DNA of 51,470 nucleotides, taken from positions 1 to 51,470 of the forward strand of contig NZ_KB907473.1 of NCBI RefSeq assembly GCF_000382045.1, in the 5' to 3' direction. Both the position numbers and the translations under genes were made by a program. Source of the stretch: Variovorax atrisoli 110B. Its GTDB lineage: Bacteria > Pseudomonadota > Gammaproteobacteria > Burkholderiales > Burkholderiaceae_C. Positions 32,978-42,555 of the stretch are shown piece after piece. The stretch's first letter is position 1; each line of letters starts with the position of its first letter. Under the pieces are notes generated by a model. The model ran no database searches, was not told where the DNA came from, and saw only the letters and a program-made list of their open reading frames with translations.

Positions 32978-33750
32978 TGGCGTTGTTCCGTTCCGTTCTC
33001 CACGCACTGTGGATGCTCGTCACCGTGGTGCCCTGGGGCATCATCATGTGCGTCAGCTCGCTCTGGAAGCGCGGCGTGCCGCTCTACTGGATGGCCGTGC
33101 GCTGGCTCGGCTGGGCCATCGGCGGCGCGCGCGTGCTGCTGGGCATCAGGACGCGCGTGAGCGGCATGGAGAACCTGCCGACCGACAAGCTCGCCGGCGC
33201 GGTCCTGCTGGTGAAGCACCAGTCCACGCTCGAGACCTTCCTGATGCCCACGCTGATGCCGCATCCGCTGGCCTACGTGTTCAAGAAGGAGCTGCTCTAC
33301 ATCCCCTTCTTCGGCTGGGCGATGGCGCGGCTGGACATGATCCACATCGATCGCAGCCAGCGCGCGCAGGCCTTCAACAAGGTGGTGAACCAGGGCCGCA
33401 AGCTGCTCGCGCAGGGCATCTGGATCATCATGTTCCCCGAGGGCACGCGCATCCCGCGCGGGCAGAAGGGCACCTACAAGAGCGGCGGCACGCGGCTGGC
33501 CTGCGAGACCGGCGTGCCGGTGATTCCCATCGCCGTGACCTCGGCCAAGGTGTGGCCGCGCAAGGCCTTCATCAAGCGTCCGGGCGTGGTCGACGTGTCC
33601 ATCGGGCCGGCCATTTCCAGCGTGGGCCGCAAGCCAGACGAGCTGATGCGCGAGGTCGAGGAATGGATCGAGGCCGAGATGCGCCGCCTCGACCCCGAGG
33701 CCTACGTGAACAGCCCGCCCCAGCCCGCGCGGCAGGAAGCGGTGAGCTGA
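32977..33750 (+). CDS. plsC: 1-acyl-sn-glycerol-3-phosphate acyltransferase
   Basis: A 257-aa membrane-anchored PlsC-type acyltransferase that makes phosphatidic acid from lysophosphatidic acid. One or two hydrophobic segments lie at residues 1-50. The catalytic box is K-H-Q-S-T-L-E-T (H-x4-E in place of the textbook H-x4-D, which I believe is common in betaproteobacteria). Later boxes are Y-I-P-F-F-G-W and F-P-E-G-T-R, then V-P-V-I-P-I-A-V. It overlaps gmhB by one base and so belongs to the glyQ-glyS-gmhB-plsC run. Confidence 0.94.
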   Translation: MALFRSVLHALWMLVTVVPWGIIMCVSSLWKRGVPLYWMAVRWLGWAIGGARVLLGIRTRVSGMENLPTDKLAGAVLLVKHQSTLETFLMPTLMPHPLAYVFKKELLYIPFFGWAMARLDMIHIDRSQRAQAFNKVVNQGRKLLAQGIWIIMFPEGTRIPRGQKGTYKSGGTRLACETGVPVIPIAVTSAKVWPRKAFIKRPGVVDVSIGPAISSVGRKPDELMREVEEWIEAEMRRLDPEAYVNSPPQPARQEAVS

Positions 33751-33794
33751 GCCCGGGCCGCCGCAAGAGAAGCACAGACGCCAGGAAGCCCGCC

Positions 33795-34769
33795 ATGGGG
33801 GGACTGCTCCGGTTCACGATGGACCTGTTCGAGGGGCTGGGGAGCGAGTTCGCGCCCCCGGCGCCTGCGCCGGCACGTCCGCGCCGGACCAGGAAGCCCA
33901 AGCCGGCAGCTCCGCCCTCGGTGCTGCCCGACGCGGCTGTCCTGCCCCCCGAGCCCGTCGACCCGAATGCGCCGCCCGCTGTGCCCCTGGCCGACACGCT
34001 GACGCTCGCGACCTTCGCGCATCCCCAGGCCACGCGTGAAGTGGTGCTGGGCTCGGCTCGCGTGGCCTACGAGTTCAAGCGCGGCAAGCGCAAGACCATC
34101 GGCTTCCTGGTGGGCGCGGAGGGGCTGTCGGTTCGCGCGCCGCGCTGGGTGGCGCTGCGAGACGTCGATGCGGCCATCCACGAGAAGTCGGACTGGATCC
34201 TGCGCAAGCTCAACGAGACGCGCCAGCGCCTCGCGCGGGTGGAAGCCACGCGCATCGAATGGAAGGACGGCGCGGCCTTTCCGTTCCTGGGCGAGCCGGT
34301 GGTGATGCGGCTCGATCCGAAGCACGGCTTCGCGAGCGTGGGCGGCACGCTGGATGCGGCCACCGATGAAGGCGCGCCGCGCGTCCTGCGGCTGGCCGTC
34401 TCGCAGAACGCCGAGCCCTCGCAGATACGCGATGCTGCGCAGGCCTGGCTGATGCGCCAGGCGCGCAAGCTCTTCATCGAGCGGCTGGACCATTTCGCGC
34501 CGCTGCTGGGCGTGCAGTGGCAGAAGCTGTCGCTCTCCAATGCCGCCACGCGCTGGGGCAGCGCCAGCGCCGACGGGTCGATCCGGCTCAACTGGCGGCT
34601 GATCCACTTCCGGCTGCCGGTGATCGACTACGTCGTCGCGCACGAGCTGGCCCACCTGCGGGTGATGGACCACTCGCACCGCTTCTGGGAAACGGTGGAG
34701 AGCGTGCTGCCCGACTACGACGCGCTGCGCAAGCAGCTCAAGGACGAGGCGGTTCCGCGCTGGAACTGA
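33795..34769 (+). CDS. YgjP/SprT-like zinc metallopeptidase
   Basis: 324 aa. Residues 1-70 are a Pro/Ala/Arg-rich low-complexity extension. The YgjP-type (formerly DUF45) domain follows. It shows R-x-R-K-T-I-G-F-L-V at its start, N-A-A-T-R-W-G-S-A-S, then V-I-D-Y-V-V-A-H-E-L-A-H-L-R-V-M-D-H-S-x-x-F-W, where H-E-x-x-H plus a later His bind zinc. The family's substrates are unknown. The ATG at 33795 has AGGAAG upstream; an internal ATG at 33819 is possible. It follows plsC by 44 bp. Confidence 0.88.
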   Translation: MGGLLRFTMDLFEGLGSEFAPPAPAPARPRRTRKPKPAAPPSVLPDAAVLPPEPVDPNAPPAVPLADTLTLATFAHPQATREVVLGSARVAYEFKRGKRKTIGFLVGAEGLSVRAPRWVALRDVDAAIHEKSDWILRKLNETRQRLARVEATRIEWKDGAAFPFLGEPVVMRLDPKHGFASVGGTLDAATDEGAPRVLRLAVSQNAEPSQIRDAAQAWLMRQARKLFIERLDHFAPLLGVQWQKLSLSNAATRWGSASADGSIRLNWRLIHFRLPVIDYVVAHELAHLRVMDHSHRFWETVESVLPDYDALRKQLKDEAVPRWN

Positions 34770-34773
34770 GGCT

Positions 34774-34795
34774 GAGGCCGGGGCTCCCCGGCCTC
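34774..34795 (+). terminator. Perfect GC hairpin between convergent genes
   Basis: GAGGCCGGGG pairs with CCCCGGCCTC with almost no loop, exactly in the 37-bp space between the convergent YgjP-like and thiC genes. It can fold from either strand. No T-run follows, but position and strength support a shared two-way terminator. Confidence 0.65.
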
Positions 34796-34806
34796 GGATC
34801 AAGGCT

Positions 34807-36690
<1,884 letters not shown>

Positions 36691-36789
36691 CGGAGGCACT
36701 CCTTGTGGACAGAAAGGGTGCTCCGCAATCGCTCGGTGGCCTTCGGCAGAAGCCCGTCACGGAAGGTGGACGGACCGAAGTCAGGGAGT

Positions 36790-36885
36790 GCAGCTCTTCT
36801 TACGCCGGTATGACCCGGATCAAGTTCGCGGGTCGGCAGCTTTGCCATCTCAGCACGCCACATGCGTGCACCCCGGAGCGGGGCC
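36790..36885 (-). ncRNA. TPP riboswitch (thi box) of thiC
   Basis: Read on the minus strand, the conserved parts appear in order: GGGGTGC near 36875, GCTGAGA (36848-36854), ACCCGCGAACTTGATC and CGGGTCATACCGGCGTA (36801-36835). These are the thi-box core that binds the pyrimidine and pyrophosphate ends of TPP. It ends about 100 nt before the thiC ATG, leaving room for an expression platform. The edges are approximate. Confidence 0.95.
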
Positions 36886-36926
36886 GATTGTGCGAGCCTC
36901 GGCCGGGCGCGTCAACCCGCGGGTTG

Positions 36927-37346
36927 TTACCGCAGGTCGCCGTCGACGTAGTACCAGCGCCCGTCCTCGCGCACGAAGCGGCTGCGCTCGTGCAGGCGCG
37001 TGGCGGTGCCCGAGGGGCCGCGCTGGCGCGCGACGAACTCGACCTCGGCGTGGTCCGCGTCGAGCACCGAGCGCGCGCGGACGTCCAGTCCCAGCCACTT
37101 GACGCCCGGCTCGAACTCGATGGAAGCGGGGCGTTTCGATGCGTGCCAGGTGGCGAGCAGGTATTCGCCTCTCTCCAGCACGAAGGCCGAATAGCGCGAG
37201 CGCATCAGCGATTCGGCATCGGGCGCGGGCGTGCGGTCGAAGTCGTCGAGATAGCGGCCGCAGCAAAGGGAAAAGGCGATGGGCTTGTCGCGGCGGTCGG
37301 TCCGGCCGCAAGGGCAGGGCCTGGATTGGGGATCGGGTGCACTCAT
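36927..37346 (-). CDS. YchJ-like (UPF0225) protein with SEC-C-type zinc motif
   Basis: 139 aa. The N-terminal metal site is P-C-P-C-G (Cys11, Cys13) with C28-C29-G, and the body has the UPF0225 pattern L-M-R-S-R-Y-S-A-F and Y-L-x-x-T-W-H. The W-L-G-L-D-V and A-x-V-E-F-V-A-R strands and the closing E-D-G-R-W-Y-Y-V-D-G-D are also typical. The family's role is unknown. The ATG at 37346 is preferred to a codon 12 nt upstream because the family starts close to the zinc motif. Confidence 0.88.
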   Translation of the reverse strand: MSAPDPQSRPCPCGRTDRRDKPIAFSLCCGRYLDDFDRTPAPDAESLMRSRYSAFVLERGEYLLATWHASKRPASIEFEPGVKWLGLDVRARSVLDADHAEVEFVARQRGPSGTATRLHERSRFVREDGRWYYVDGDLR

Positions 37347-37482
37347 GAAGACCTGCATTGGAACACCTTGCGGCCCTTGTGCCGAGAGGGCAAGCCCGCG
37401 GATGGGCCATGGAGGCCCGCTCGCGGCGATGGCCTCGAAGACGCCGCCATGCCGCAGCGCCTCGCAGCGGATGGCGGCACCC

Positions 37483-38322
37483 CTACCGGAACATCACCCA
37501 CTCGGGCCGCATGTTGAAGCGCACCGGCAGGATGCTGACGCCCAGCCCGCTCGTGACGTACATGCGCCTGTCCTTGTGCGTGATCCATCCGTAGGCCCAC
37601 TCGCGAGGGGCCGCGCCCGGCACGATCAGCGCCCCGTAGCCCGGCACGCTCACCTGTCCGCCGTGCGTGTGCGCGGCCACCACCAGCCCGTGCGTGCGCG
37701 GCATGGTCGCGAAGCTGAAGGGGTCGTGCATCATGACCAGCGTCGCTGCATCGGCCGGCACGCCGGCCAGCGCGCGCATCGGCTCCGAATGGCCGGTCGA
37801 ATGGTCGCCGATGCCGACCACCCAGATGTCGTGGCCGGGCAGGCGCGCCGATGCGTTCTCCAGCACGCGGATGCCCTGGGCTGCCAGCGCCTTGGCGATG
37901 CGCTGTCCGCCGTGCCACCAGTCGTGGTTGCCCAGCACCGCGTACACGCCCTGCGGCGCCTTGAGTCTGCCGAGCACGGCTGCCATGCCCTCGACGGGCA
38001 GGGGCTCGTCGTCCTCGCCCGTGCCCGCGAGGAAGTCGCCCGGCAGCAGCACCACGTCGGGCTGCGCGGCGTTGATCTCGTCGACGATGCGTGCGGCGCG
38101 CTCCACGCCGGTGACGCGCCATGCGGAGCGCGACGTGAGATGCCAGTCGCTTGCCACCGCGACCTTCAGGCCGGCGGGAGTCTGCCATTGCTCGGAGCTC
38201 AGCGGCTCGACGCGCGCAGCCACCCAGCGCGGTTCGATGACGAAGCCCCAGACGGCCAGCGTCGCGAGCACGATGGCCGCGGCGTACAGCCAAGCCGGGC
38301 GCCGCCCGCGACCTTCGCTCAC
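37483..38322 (-). CDS. Membrane-anchored metallophosphoesterase (YkuE/YaeI-like)
   Basis: 279 aa. One N-terminal membrane segment (about residues 12-30) is followed by a calcineurin-like domain. Motifs are V-A-S-D-W-H-L, L-L-P-G-D-F-L, L-G-N-H-D-W-W, M-M-H-D-P and A-A-H-T-H-G-G-Q. The last motif is typical of the subgroup that includes YkuE and YaeI, some of which act on lipid phosphates. The ATG at 38322 lies one base after the acyl-CoA dehydrogenase stop, so the two genes are probably co-transcribed. Confidence 0.88.
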   Translation of the reverse strand: MSEGRGRRPAWLYAAAIVLATLAVWGFVIEPRWVAARVEPLSSEQWQTPAGLKVAVASDWHLTSRSAWRVTGVERAARIVDEINAAQPDVVLLPGDFLAGTGEDDEPLPVEGMAAVLGRLKAPQGVYAVLGNHDWWHGGQRIAKALAAQGIRVLENASARLPGHDIWVVGIGDHSTGHSEPMRALAGVPADAATLVMMHDPFSFATMPRTHGLVVAAHTHGGQVSVPGYGALIVPGAAPREWAYGWITHKDRRMYVTSGLGVSILPVRFNMRPEWVMFR

Positions 38323-38323
38323 G

Positions 38324-39454
38324 TCACGCCAGCGCGCGCTGGATCAGCAGCTTCTGGATGTCCGACGTGCCTTCGTAGATCTGGCAGACCCGCACGTCGC
38401 GGTAGATGCGCTCCAGCGGAAAGTCGTTCACGTAGCCGTAGCCGCCCAGCGTCTGGATGGCCGCGCTGCACACGCGCTCGGCCATCTCGCTCGCGAAGAG
38501 CTTGGCCATGGCGGCCTCCTTCAGGCAGGGCAGGCCGGCGTCGCGCAGGCTCGCGGCGTGCCAGATCAGCTGGCGCGCGGCCTCGATCTGCGTCGCGCAT
38601 TCGGCGAGGCGGAAGCCCACGGCCTGCTGATCGAAGATGGAGCCGCCGAAGGCCTGGCGCTCCTTGGCGTAGGCCAGCGCGGCATCGAAGGCGCTGCGCG
38701 CCATGCCCACGCTCTGCGCGGCGATGCCGATGCGCCCGCCTTCCAGCGCGCCGAGCGCGATCTTGTAGCCCTCGCCCTCCGCGCCGATGAGGTTCTCGCG
38801 CGGAATGCGGCAGCCGTCGAAGTTGATCTGCGCGGTGTCGCTGCTGTGCTGGCCGAGCTTGTCCTCCAGCCGTGCGACGTTGTAGCCGGGCGTGTCGGTG
38901 GGCACGATGAACGCGCTCATGCCGCGCTTGCCGGCGCCCTTGTCGGTCACCGCGATGACGATCGCCACTTGGCCGTTCTTGCCGCTGGTGATGAACTGCT
39001 TCACGCCGTCGATCACGTAGCCGTCGCCGTCCTTGCGCGCGGTGGTGCGCAGGCTCGATGCATCGCTGCCGGCCTGCGGCTCGGTCAGGCAGAAGGCGCC
39101 GAGCATCTGCCCCTGCGCCAGCGGCTCCAGCCACTGCTTCTTCTGCTGCGCGTTGCCGTAGCGCATGAGGATGGCGTTGACGGGGCAGTTGGTCACGCTG
39201 ATGGCGGTGCTGGTGCCGCCGTCGCCGGCCGCGATCTCCTCCAGCACCAGCGCGAGCGTGAGGTAGTCGAGGCCGGCGCCGCCATGCTCCTCGGGCACGC
39301 AGATGCCGTAGGCACCCAGCGCCGCGAGGCCCTGGTGGGCCTCCTTGGGAAAGCTGTGCTCGCGGTCCCACTTCGCGGCGTTGGGCCAGAGTTCGGCTTG
39401 CGAGAAGTCGCGCACCGCGTCGCGGATGGCTTCCTGGTCTGCTGTCAACAACAT
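38324..39454 (-). CDS. Acyl-CoA dehydrogenase
   Basis: A 376-aa FAD enzyme for alpha,beta-oxidation of an acyl-CoA. Signatures are A-F-C-L-T-E-P-Q-A-G-S-D (FAD and substrate loop) and Y-V-N-D-F-P-L-E-R-I-Y-R-D. The catalytic base is E361 in Y-E-G-T-S-D-I-Q, placed as in short-chain and branched-chain enzymes rather than isovaleryl-CoA dehydrogenase. Chain-length preference cannot be read safely. It is followed at 1 bp by the metallophosphoesterase gene. Confidence 0.93.
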   Translation of the reverse strand: MLLTADQEAIRDAVRDFSQAELWPNAAKWDREHSFPKEAHQGLAALGAYGICVPEEHGGAGLDYLTLALVLEEIAAGDGGTSTAISVTNCPVNAILMRYGNAQQKKQWLEPLAQGQMLGAFCLTEPQAGSDASSLRTTARKDGDGYVIDGVKQFITSGKNGQVAIVIAVTDKGAGKRGMSAFIVPTDTPGYNVARLEDKLGQHSSDTAQINFDGCRIPRENLIGAEGEGYKIALGALEGGRIGIAAQSVGMARSAFDAALAYAKERQAFGGSIFDQQAVGFRLAECATQIEAARQLIWHAASLRDAGLPCLKEAAMAKLFASEMAERVCSAAIQTLGGYGYVNDFPLERIYRDVRVCQIYEGTSDIQKLLIQRALA

Positions 39455-39572
39455 GGCAGTTCCTTCTATGTGACGAGGCGGTCGCCGCCGGGCCGCCCCA
39501 AGGCGGACCGCGCCTCCCCCTCGGGGGGTGGAGTTACACGAGCAACGCGAGTGAAAAGCCGGGGGGCAGCAT

Positions 39573-40823
39573 TCACTTGCCGGCGCCCAGATCCATGATC
39601 AGGCGCGCAGCCATGTACAGGCGGCGCGGAATCGCGCTGATGTCCACGTACTCGGCCTTGTCGCTGTGGTAGCCGAAGCCGGGCAGGCCCAGGCTCTCGA
39701 TCACTGGCTTGCCTGAGAGCGCGGCGTAGGCCGCGTCGGTGCCGCCGCCGGTGCGCTCTTCCACGCCCAGCGTGCCGCCGGCTTCCTTGTAGTAGGCCAC
39801 CGCCTTGTCGACCAGCTTCTTGCCGCCTTCGCCGGCATTGAAGGCCGGGCGGCCGCGCGTGACGATCACCTTCACGTCGGCCTCGGGCAGCTTCTTCTGC
39901 TGCGCGCGCTCTTCCAGCGTCTTCATGGCGGCGTCGAAGTCCTCGTTGCGCGCGTAGCGCACGTCGGCGTTCAGCGTGGCGCTGGCGGGGATGATGTTCG
40001 AGACGTTGCCGGCCTTGGCGATGGTCCAGTTGAAGCGCAGGTTCTTCGCCTTGTCGTCGATGTTCATCGTGCGCAGCACGAGGTCGGAAGCCTCGACCAG
40101 CGCGTTCACGCCCAGCTCGGGCGCGGCGCCGGCATGCGAGGCCTTGCCGGTGATGTTGACCTGCACGTAGGCGATGCCCGAGGTGCCCAGCGAAAGTTTT
40201 TCGTCGCCTGCGCTGGTGGGCTCGAAGGAGAGCACGTAGTCGGCCAGCTTGGCTTCTTCCTGGATCAGGTCGCGCGAGCCGAAGGAACCCTTTTCCTCGT
40301 CGGTGTTGAACAGCACGGTGATGGTGCCGTAGTCGCGCACGCCGTATTCCTTCAGCAGCTTGAGCGTGTGCAGGATGACCGCGTTGCCGCCCTTGTCGTC
40401 GGCGATGCCGGGGCCGTAGGCCTTGTCGCCTTCGACGCGGAACGGGGCCTTCGCGAGGATGCCCTTGAGGTAGACGGTGTCCATGTGCGACATCAGCAGC
40501 AGGTTCTTGCCGCCGCGGCCCTTGATCTTGCCCACGATGTTGTCGCCCACCACCAGGCCGGCCGACTTGCTTCGCGTGACCGTGAAGCCGAGGTTCTTGA
40601 GCTCGGCCTCGAGGAAGTTGCCCGCAGCGGCGATGCCCTCGGCGTCACCGGTGCCGGTCTCGATGTTGACCAGCTTCTCTAGCGTCTTGATCACGGCCGG
40701 CTGCTCGTCGGTGGCGGCCTGGAACAGCACGTTGTCGCGCTTCTGGGCCAGGGCAGCCGCCGGTGCCAGGAATGCGAAGGCAACCAGCGCGGCGACAGTG
40801 TTGCGGGGAATGGCCGAATACAT
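39573..40823 (-). CDS. cpg2: Secreted glutamate carboxypeptidase, CPG2 (glucarpidase)-like
   Basis: A 416-aa M20 zinc peptidase that cuts C-terminal glutamate from folates and methotrexate. The signal peptide ends A-A-L-A-Q. Zinc ligands fit the CPG2 set: H113 (S-H-M-D-T-V), D142 (I-A-D-D-K), E177 (D-E-E-K-G), E201 (S-F-E-P-T) and H386 (G-Y-H-S-D-K). From memory the mature part, from Q-K-R-D-N-V-L-F-Q onward, agrees with carboxypeptidase G2 almost throughout, while the signal peptide differs and is one residue longer. The dimerisation domain sits at about 215-325. It lies alone, after a low-GC pair of unknown genes. Confidence 0.95.
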   Translation of the reverse strand: MYSAIPRNTVAALVAFAFLAPAAALAQKRDNVLFQAATDEQPAVIKTLEKLVNIETGTGDAEGIAAAGNFLEAELKNLGFTVTRSKSAGLVVGDNIVGKIKGRGGKNLLLMSHMDTVYLKGILAKAPFRVEGDKAYGPGIADDKGGNAVILHTLKLLKEYGVRDYGTITVLFNTDEEKGSFGSRDLIQEEAKLADYVLSFEPTSAGDEKLSLGTSGIAYVQVNITGKASHAGAAPELGVNALVEASDLVLRTMNIDDKAKNLRFNWTIAKAGNVSNIIPASATLNADVRYARNEDFDAAMKTLEERAQQKKLPEADVKVIVTRGRPAFNAGEGGKKLVDKAVAYYKEAGGTLGVEERTGGGTDAAYAALSGKPVIESLGLPGFGYHSDKAEYVDISAIPRRLYMAARLIMDLGAGK

Positions 40824-40891
40824 GAACAAGGTCTCCAGACAGATTGAAAGCGAAGCACTCATTCTAGGCATCGCCCCATCGCTGAAGCAGT

Positions 40892-41773
40892 TCAGCTTGC
40901 GCCCAGCTCAACGCATGCCTGCAGCGAAAAGCGCGTGCTCTCGAGCCGGCTTGCAAGCGCCTTCAGCCGATCGGATTCGAGACGCTGTGCCTCTACGCGC
41001 AGCAGCCTCAGCATTTTCTGAGATCCATCGGACAGGCGAGACTGTGCTTCGATCGACAGCCAGCAGTAAAGCCTTGAGAGATCAATGGCTTCGGTAGACC
41101 ATCTTTGCTGGAAATATGCCACCAACCCGTCGACGTCGTGGGCGTACCCGCTTCTTCGGGCTGCGAATTCCAGCGGAAGGCCACGGCCAGGATCCCTGAA
41201 CATCCCGTCAATGCCGAGAAGCAGGCGACGTCCCAACTGCAGCTGGCATTCAGGATGGCCGCGCTCGGCGCCTACCTTCAGCCACTTCCTGGCGGTTTCG
41301 GCATGCTCATTGGACACGCGCGCCTTCTTGACCTGAGCGACCAGCGACGCCATCAGGCACATCGCACCGGCGTCTCCTTGTTCTGCGAGTTCCTGCAGCC
41401 GCTTCATCGGCCTGTCCAGCGGATAGACATATCCCCCGTTCGGCTGGAGCAATTGCAAGGCGATGTGCGCGAGCTCGAAGCCTTCGCCAGCGAGTTGTCG
41501 CCATCGCCGTTCTCGCAGCCGGGGACCTCCCTCTGCCGGATAGCGTCGGCTCGGCCGGTTCCACTGGGAGAGTTCGCTGAACAGTTCCAACTCATAGGAT
41601 GCCCTCTTTCCTGCGCTCAACAGTTTGGCCTTCCGTTCGTCGAAGGACCGCAGGTCGCTGCGAGGGAAGTATTCGCGCGCCGATTCGTACACCAACATGG
41701 CCGTTGCAGCGAAGAAGATCGCTCCAAAGAGCAGGGCCGGCCACGGCAACCGGCGATTCTCGGCGCGTGCCAT
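40892..41773 (-). CDS. Membrane-anchored Sel1-like repeat protein
   Basis: 293 aa, not recognised as a named family. One membrane segment (about residues 10-28) is followed by a mostly helical outer part. Two Sel1/TPR-like stretches are visible: L-A-E-Q-G-D-A-G-A-M-C-L-M-A-S-L and W-L-K-V-G-A-E-R-G-H-P-E-C-Q-L-Q-L-G. Another helix near Y-C-W-L-S-I-E-A may be a third. It should project into the periplasm. GC content is visibly lower than in its neighbours. It directly abuts the next gene (41774), suggesting a two-gene unit. Confidence 0.7.
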   Translation of the reverse strand: MARAENRRLPWPALLFGAIFFAATAMLVYESAREYFPRSDLRSFDERKAKLLSAGKRASYELELFSELSQWNRPSRRYPAEGGPRLRERRWRQLAGEGFELAHIALQLLQPNGGYVYPLDRPMKRLQELAEQGDAGAMCLMASLVAQVKKARVSNEHAETARKWLKVGAERGHPECQLQLGRRLLLGIDGMFRDPGRGLPLEFAARRSGYAHDVDGLVAYFQQRWSTEAIDLSRLYCWLSIEAQSRLSDGSQKMLRLLRVEAQRLESDRLKALASRLESTRFSLQACVELGAS

Positions 41774-42397
41774 TCAATGGACCGCCACGATCACCTCGAC
41801 ATCCGCAGGACATGATCGGCTTGGCTCTCGCCATCCGATCAAAGCCCTTTCTCTCGGGTCGTGCGTCAGTTCGTACCCATGATCGTAAATCCCGCCTTCA
41901 CCCGGAATTGCTAGCCGGAGCTGCACTCGGCGGCCGATCAGCCGCTGGGCGCGTGCGGAGTCGGTGTCGCAGAACCGGTGCCCCGCCCACTGCAGTTGAA
42001 GCCGGCAGACAGTGGTGGTTCCCGACTGGAACTTCGAGTAATTTCCGGAAAGGCTTGGGTTCGGAGCAGGTTTGCCAATCGGGGTGTTGACTGCAACATT
42101 GCCCAGGGCTTCCGTCTTGTCGATCTGAACGGAAAGAAATTTCTCGATATTTGCGGGATCGCAAAGAACCGATTTTCCCTTGCGTCCCAGCGACGCGAGC
42201 TTCAAGAGCAGATCATCGCTGTCTGCTGCGACTATTTCAGCTGGTATCTTTTGCAGCGAGACAAAAACCACTGCAAGCACCACCAGCAACGCAATTGCTG
42301 AATATTTCAGAGCTTCGAGCAGCCGCTGGAAGAATTCTTCCGCAGCCGCGCAATAGCCTGTATTCACCGTGCATGCAGCCTCTTCTTGTTGATTCAT
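41774..42397 (-). CDS. Membrane-anchored protein of unknown function
   Basis: 207 aa, unrecognised. A short N-terminal cytoplasmic part contains two cysteines. One membrane segment follows (about residues 30-48, A-I-A-L-L-V-V-L-A-V-V-F-V), and then a periplasmic domain with a few charged beta strands and two more cysteines (V-C-R-L-Q, R-F-C-D-T). GGGAAG precedes the ATG at 42397. The stop abuts the next ATG at 41773. Codons are less GC-rich than in flanking genes, which hints at foreign origin. A 158-bp AT-rich region lies upstream. Confidence 0.65.
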   Translation of the reverse strand: MNQQEEAACTVNTGYCAAAEEFFQRLLEALKYSAIALLVVLAVVFVSLQKIPAEIVAADSDDLLLKLASLGRKGKSVLCDPANIEKFLSVQIDKTEALGNVAVNTPIGKPAPNPSLSGNYSKFQSGTTTVCRLQLQWAGHRFCDTDSARAQRLIGRRVQLRLAIPGEGGIYDHGYELTHDPRERALIGWREPSRSCPADVEVIVAVH

Positions 42398-42555
42398 TTT
42401 CTTCCCTGAATTCCATCTCGCGCGAATCCTATTGAGGTGCGGCACTCATGGGCGCGCGGATGGTATCAGAGAATTTTTAAATAAAAGTAAAGGCGAACGC
42501 TATCTTGGAAATAAGCAAAAATTGACGATTAATTTCCAATTTTTACGGATATTGA
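42398..42555 (-). promoter_or_regulatory. AT-rich intergenic region upstream of the low-GC gene pair
   Basis: The most AT-rich stretch of the window (about 42470-42555), between the thiolase stop and the unknown membrane protein gene. It probably holds the promoter of the low-GC pair. I cannot pick one -35/-10 pair, and no hairpin terminator for the thiolase gene is obvious. Confidence 0.45.

Noticed and set aside
32977..33750. Damaged active site in PlsC (H-x4-E instead of H-x4-D)
   Set aside because: I recall K-H-Q-S-x-x-E-T as a usual variant in betaproteobacterial PlsC, and the rest of the protein is intact.
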